In this document: positions 13,608 to 17,148 of the stretch, piece by piece
Position numbering within the stretch: the stretch's first letter is position 1
How the letters are laid out: each line of letters begins with the position of its first letter
Source of the DNA: Gammaproteobacteria bacterium
GTDB lineage: Bacteria; Pseudomonadota; Gammaproteobacteria; Pseudomonadales; Pseudohongiellaceae
DNA: 17,148 nt
Reading direction: 5' to 3'
NCBI GenBank assembly: GCA_007571115.1
Contig: RKSA01000227.1
Span: 1-17,148 of the forward strand
Notes under the pieces: model-generated
Told to the model about the DNA's origin: nothing
The model's input: only the letters and a program-made list of their open reading frames with translations
Database searches by the model: none
Program-made: the position numbers and the translations under genes

Positions 13608-15611
13608 TCAGGGCAATGGGTGGCGAACCCGCTTGACGCGGAACTTGAAGCTTTTCGCCGGGCTCATCTTCGGCAAGGGGCTGTTCTTGAGCCGATAGTT
13701 CGCGGGAACCATCTCGAGCTCGAGATGGCGCGCGATCAGCAGCAGGTTCAGCGCCATCTGGAACTCGGTCCAGCGCCTGCCGCCACAGGTGTGCGTTCCC
13801 GTGCCAAAAGGCTGGAACGCCCCGGTCTGCTTGTGTTCCTCCCGGGGCGGCAGGTAGCGCTCGATGTCGAACTTTTCCGGCGCCTTGAAGTGTTCCTCGA
13901 AAAAGTGCGGCGCAGTGTACGCGACCAGCACCGTGCTGTACGCCGGCACTTCCATGCCATCGACTTCGAAGGAATTCATCGCCGTGCGCCGATGCACCGG
14001 AATCACCGGATGCAGCCGCAAGGTCTCCATGGCGAAGCGCCAGGCGACGTCCATCGCTTCGGGTGTGAAATCTTCAGCGGTTGGGTCGCCGCCATCGAAC
14101 AGGGCATCGGCCTCGGCGACAAGAAGCGCACCGAGCTCTGGATTCGCCAGCATCTCGTAAATGGCGAAGGCCGTCGCGCTGCCAACGTAGTGGCCGGCGA
14201 TGAGCGCCGCGACGAAAGCGAAACCGAGATCGGTTTCCGGCAGGAACTGCGGGTCGGAATGGTGCAGCTCGAGCAGGTCGTCTGCCAGGTCTCGCGGCTT
14301 GCCTTCGCGTTGCGCAGCCGAATGGCTGGCATGGATGTTGGCGTACAACTGCGAGATTTTCTGCCGGTAGCGCTTCATTCTTGGCGTGCGCAGGAAAATC
14401 TGCGGCAAAACGCCAAAGACATGCACGAGCAAGGCCCGGTACTCGAAGATTCGCAGCTCGTGGAGCCCCTGGGAAGGATCGATTCCGCACATCATCTCGG
14501 CGATCTGCCGGCCAGCGAGACGCTGGCTTTCGACTTCTCCTCCGAGCGTCTTGCCGTCGGTCCAGTCGCCCATGGTCTGTCGCGCGAAGGCGTAGAAGTC
14601 GTCGAGCCGGTCGAGCAGTACCGACCGCGAAACGCCATCGCGCATCGCCTTGCGGATGCGAAAATGCTCGGCGCCGTCCATGCTGGCAACCGAACGCGAG
14701 GCGCCCCACTCCTGCTGGAGCGCTTCGAGGTAGTCCCGGGTGCGCAGGATCGTCCTGCCCCTTTTCCCCGTCCAAAGGTTCATTTCCGCGCTGGCGAGCA
14801 CGACCATTTTCCGCCCGGGAACCTTGATCTGGTAGATCTGCCCGTGCTTGCGCGCCTGTTCGGCAAAAAACTTGGACAAATGGCCCTCGCGCAGCGCCGG
14901 AGAGCGGATCATGTCGATGAGTCCGATGCTTGGCAGTTCCCGGCGACGGCCCGTCGCGCGCAAGGATTCCGGGGGGCGGTACGAGCTTTGCACCGCGCTC
15001 CTGATGCCGCGCCCGATCACGTCCATGTTGCTGAATAGCTCGATCCTCGGCATCGCCTCCTCGAGTTCCTCAGGTTCGAGCAGCACGCGCATCCCGCCAC
15101 AGCTATGCAGCAGGCCGATGATCGCCAGGTCGCGAGGATCGGGGAGCTCGTCGGTGAGCAGGATGCGCGCGATGCGCGTCTTGATCTCCTCGGTTGCCAC
15201 GCCGTCGCGCAGCGGGTAGTGGCCACGCCGCGAAACTTTGCTCGACAGGGACCAGAAGCCCCCCGAGTGGGCGTCGAGAATGCCGTGCTTGGTGAGACGT
15301 TCGAAAGCGAGGTCACTGACGGCGCTTGCGTGCTTGATCGCGATGCGTTCCACCCAGTATTGCGGAGAGTGCCTGACCTCGCCTTCCGAGGCGATCTCGA
15401 GCAGGGTCGGATCGAGGATGTCGTCGCCGAGGGGAGCTGCATCGAGCAGACTGAGCGTTTCGAGGTCCGAATCGATGCGGTTTTTCAGGGACAGGTCGAG
15501 CAGCACTCCGCCGGCGAGGGCACAAGACATCCGCCACTCCGGAACCGGCGCGAAATAGCCCGTCGACTCGTCGAGTAGCAGCAAGATCAGTTCTTCGGCG
15601 AATGTCATCAT
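13608..15611 (-). CDS. GPP34 (GOLPH3/Vps74-like) domain fused to a cytochrome P450
   Basis: One 667-residue frame. Residues 3 to about 205 match the GPP34 family: FAEELILLLLDESTGYF (4-20), ALAGGVLLDLSLKNRI (31-46), APLGDDILDPTLLEI (59-73), FERLTKHGIL (103-112) and PDPRDLAIIGLLHSCG (157-172). GPP34 proteins bind membranes; eukaryotic ones read phosphatidylinositol-4-phosphate. By eye, Trp26 may match the GOLPH3 lipid-site tryptophan, while its arginines are not kept. After a linker (about 206-225) comes a full P450: HFRIRK in the C helix (316-321), ExxR as ETLR (529-532), a PERF-like FDIERY (581-586) and the haem loop FGTGTHTCGG with ligand Cys609. The I helix reads AGHYVGSAT (472-480), without the usual acid-threonine pair. 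There is no signal peptide or transmembrane segment. ATG 15611 overlaps the RND stop (ATGA). No ferredoxin or reductase is nearby. The substrate is unknown. Confidence 0.9.
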   Translation of the reverse strand: MMTFAEELILLLLDESTGYFAPVPEWRMSCALAGGVLLDLSLKNRIDSDLETLSLLDAAPLGDDILDPTLLEIASEGEVRHSPQYWVERIAIKHASAVSDLAFERLTKHGILDAHSGGFWSLSSKVSRRGHYPLRDGVATEEIKTRIARILLTDELPDPRDLAIIGLLHSCGGMRVLLEPEELEEAMPRIELFSNMDVIGRGIRSAVQSSYRPPESLRATGRRRELPSIGLIDMIRSPALREGHLSKFFAEQARKHGQIYQIKVPGRKMVVLASAEMNLWTGKRGRTILRTRDYLEALQQEWGASRSVASMDGAEHFRIRKAMRDGVSRSVLLDRLDDFYAFARQTMGDWTDGKTLGGEVESQRLAGRQIAEMMCGIDPSQGLHELRIFEYRALLVHVFGVLPQIFLRTPRMKRYRQKISQLYANIHASHSAAQREGKPRDLADDLLELHHSDPQFLPETDLGFAFVAALIAGHYVGSATAFAIYEMLANPELGALLVAEADALFDGGDPTAEDFTPEAMDVAWRFAMETLRLHPVIPVHRRTAMNSFEVDGMEVPAYSTVLVAYTAPHFFEEHFKAPEKFDIERYLPPREEHKQTGAFQPFGTGTHTCGGRRWTEFQMALNLLLIARHLELEMVPANYRLKNSPLPKMSPAKSFKFRVKRVRHPLP
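15608..15611 (-). other. ATGA stop/start overlap (translational coupling)
   Basis: The TGA of the RND gene (15610-15608) overlaps the ATG of the GPP34-P450 gene (15611-15609). A second ATG follows at once (15608-15606). The only Shine-Dalgarno-like AGGAAG is about 14 bases upstream, so ribosomes finishing the pump probably restart here. Confidence 0.8.
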
Positions 15612-17148
15612 GCTGCTGGATAATGCTTCCTGAATCGCAGGAATTGTAACTGAAACATCGCTATCGCGGGAACCAGCAACATCAGGATCACCGTCGCGAC
15701 GAGGATGCCGATGCCGAGCGACGCCGCGAATGGCAGGAAAAATTGCGCCTGGATCGAAGGCTCGAATATCAGCGGAGTGAAACCGAGAAACGTCGTCACC
15801 GAAGTCAGCGCGATCGGTCGGAAACGCCCCTTGGCGCCATCGATGACCGCTTGCCTGGGAGAGGCGCCCTCGCGCAGGCGCTGGCTGATGAAGTCGACCA
15901 TCACCAGCGAATCGTTGACGAGCACCCCGCTCAGCCCGAGCACCCCCATCACGGTCGAGGCGCCGACCGGAACGCCTAGCACCCAATGGCCCAAAATCAC
16001 TCCGATCAGGCCGAAGGGAATGATCGACATGACGATGAAGGGCTTGCCATAGGAACGCAAGGGAATCGCCAGCAGCGAATAGATCAGCAGCATCGCAATG
16101 GCGAAACCGCGATACAGCGAACTCAGCGATTCGGCTTGCTGGGCCTGGGTTCCGCCGTACTGGTAGGTCAGGCCGGGATTTGCCTCGGCAAGCTCGGCGA
16201 GGATGCCGTTCGCGAGGATCGCGTTCGCCTCGTTCGCCGAAATCACCGCCAGATCGACATCGCCGGCCAGAGTCACCGTGCGTTGCCCTTCCTCGCGCCG
16301 AATCGCCGTGGCCGCCATGCCGAAGCGCAGCGAGGCGACGTGCCCGAGCGGCGCCTTGCCGCCGCCGGGAAGCTGGACCAGGTAGCGTTCCAGATCGGTG
16401 ATCGAGTCGCGTTCCCCCGCCGGCAGCCGCGCGTATACGCGGACTTCCTCGCCGCCGCGTTGCACGCGTTGCGCCTCGGCGCCGAAAAATGCCGCCTGGG
16501 CCTGACGCGCCAGCGAGGCCTCGGTCAATCCGAGCGCTCGACCCTCCGGCGACAATGCAAGCTGGATTTCCCGAACGCCCGGCGCGTGGTCGGAGCGAAC
16601 GTCGAACACGCCGCCGACCGCGCGCAGGCGCTGCAAGGCCTCGCTGGCGACGTCATTGAGGACCGCAGAATCGGGATGGGACAGCACGGCCTCGACGGGA
16701 TTGCCAAACGTGAGCGCCTCGCCGCTGATCGAAACACTGCGAACATTGGGCAGGATTCCTGCCTGCTCGCGCCACTGCTGGGCGACCTCGGTGGTTGCGA
16801 TGTCGCGATCCTCGGCGCTGACCATCTTGAATTGCACCGCAGCGATGTTCGCCGCCGGGTTCGACGAATGCGACGCAGTCACGGCGCCTCCTTCGACGCG
16901 AGCGCCGAGACCGACGGTAACGAGCACTCCCGAGACCAGATCGTGCATCGCCAACCCTTGGTCGGCAGCCATGCGCCCGATCACTGCCTCGCCGATGGCT
17001 TCGAGTTCGAGCGCCACTTCGAGGGTCTGCTCGGCGGTCGTCCCGTCGGGCATTTCCAGGGTCGCGGTAACGAAATCGCCTTGCACGATATCGGCGAAAG
17101 TCGTTTGCACGATCCCAGCCGGCAAGAGCGAAACGCTCAGCACAAGGG
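15608..17148 (-). CDS. RND-family efflux transporter, C-terminal half (5' end outside window)
   Basis: 512 residues are visible from the right edge to the stop, about half of a usual RND pump of roughly 1,000-1,050 residues. The visible part begins at the end of a transmembrane helix (SVSLLPAGI), then the second periplasmic porter region opens with DFVTATLEMPDGTTAEQT. The last membrane bundle contains LLIYSLLAIPLRSYGKP, IPFGLIGVILGHWVLGVPVG, LGLSGVLVNDSLVMVDFI and GRFRPIALTSVTTFLGFTPL, all standard for the HAE-1/AcrB-like group in the inner membrane. Such pumps use proton influx to expel hydrophobic or amphiphilic compounds with a membrane-fusion protein and an outer-membrane channel; those partners would lie beyond the edge. 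The gene is coupled to the GPP34-P450 gene. A GTG near 17143 is internal, not the start. Confidence 0.9.
   Translation of the reverse strand, partial: LVLSVSLLPAGIVQTTFADIVQGDFVTATLEMPDGTTAEQTLEVALELEAIGEAVIGRMAADQGLAMHDLVSGVLVTVGLGARVEGGAVTASHSSNPAANIAAVQFKMVSAEDRDIATTEVAQQWREQAGILPNVRSVSISGEALTFGNPVEAVLSHPDSAVLNDVASEALQRLRAVGGVFDVRSDHAPGVREIQLALSPEGRALGLTEASLARQAQAAFFGAEAQRVQRGGEEVRVYARLPAGERDSITDLERYLVQLPGGGKAPLGHVASLRFGMAATAIRREEGQRTVTLAGDVDLAVISANEANAILANGILAELAEANPGLTYQYGGTQAQQAESLSSLYRGFAIAMLLIYSLLAIPLRSYGKPFIVMSIIPFGLIGVILGHWVLGVPVGASTVMGVLGLSGVLVNDSLVMVDFISQRLREGASPRQAVIDGAKGRFRPIALTSVTTFLGFTPLIFEPSIQAQFFLPFAASLGIGILVATVILMLLVPAIAMFQLQFLRFRKHYPAA

Overview
The window is GC-rich, densely coded bacterial chromosome with short intergenic gaps. 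The gene families point to a Gram-negative, probably an aerobic environmental proteobacterium: an RND pump, Sec-exported and lipoprotein hydrolases, NhaA, a Rieske oxygenase, a cytochrome P450 and a HupE/UreJ-type membrane protein. A gammaproteobacterium is my best guess, but no marker gene settles it. I see no rRNA, tRNA, CRISPR array, insertion sequence or integrase.

Layout. 1-2591: a HupE/UreJ-like membrane protein (minus, cut by the left edge) diverges from an exported NHL-type beta-propeller (plus); four 16-bp tandem repeats lie between them. 2592-5178: an orphan beta-class DNA methyltransferase and the Na+/H+ antiporter NhaA, both minus. 5380-11088: an exported metal-dependent amidohydrolase and a lipoprotein of the penicillin-acylase family form a plus-strand operon, which converges with a minus-strand gamma-glutamyltransferase. 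Together they make a block of three secreted C-N bond hydrolases. 11215-13510: a Rieske oxygenase of the KshA/DAF-36 type, then a one-PDZ site-2 protease homologue. The protease follows a convincing sigma-70-type promoter and a leader unusually rich in short perfect palindromes. 13608-17148: the C-terminal half of an RND efflux transporter (cut by the right edge), whose stop codon overlaps the start of the next gene in ATGA. That next gene encodes one 667-residue protein made of an N-terminal GPP34 (GOLPH3/Vps74-like) domain and a complete cytochrome P450.

The GPP34-P450 fusion, translationally coupled to an RND pump, is the most striking item. GPP34 is a lipid/membrane-adaptor fold known from eukaryotic Golgi proteins and also present in bacteria. 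The attached P450 keeps the haem-cysteine and ExxR motifs but lacks the usual acid-alcohol pair in the I helix. My inference is a membrane-recruited P450 acting on a hydrophobic or lipid-like molecule that the pump moves. The Rieske oxygenase nearby, of a class that often acts on sterols, fits that theme, but no shared pathway is shown.
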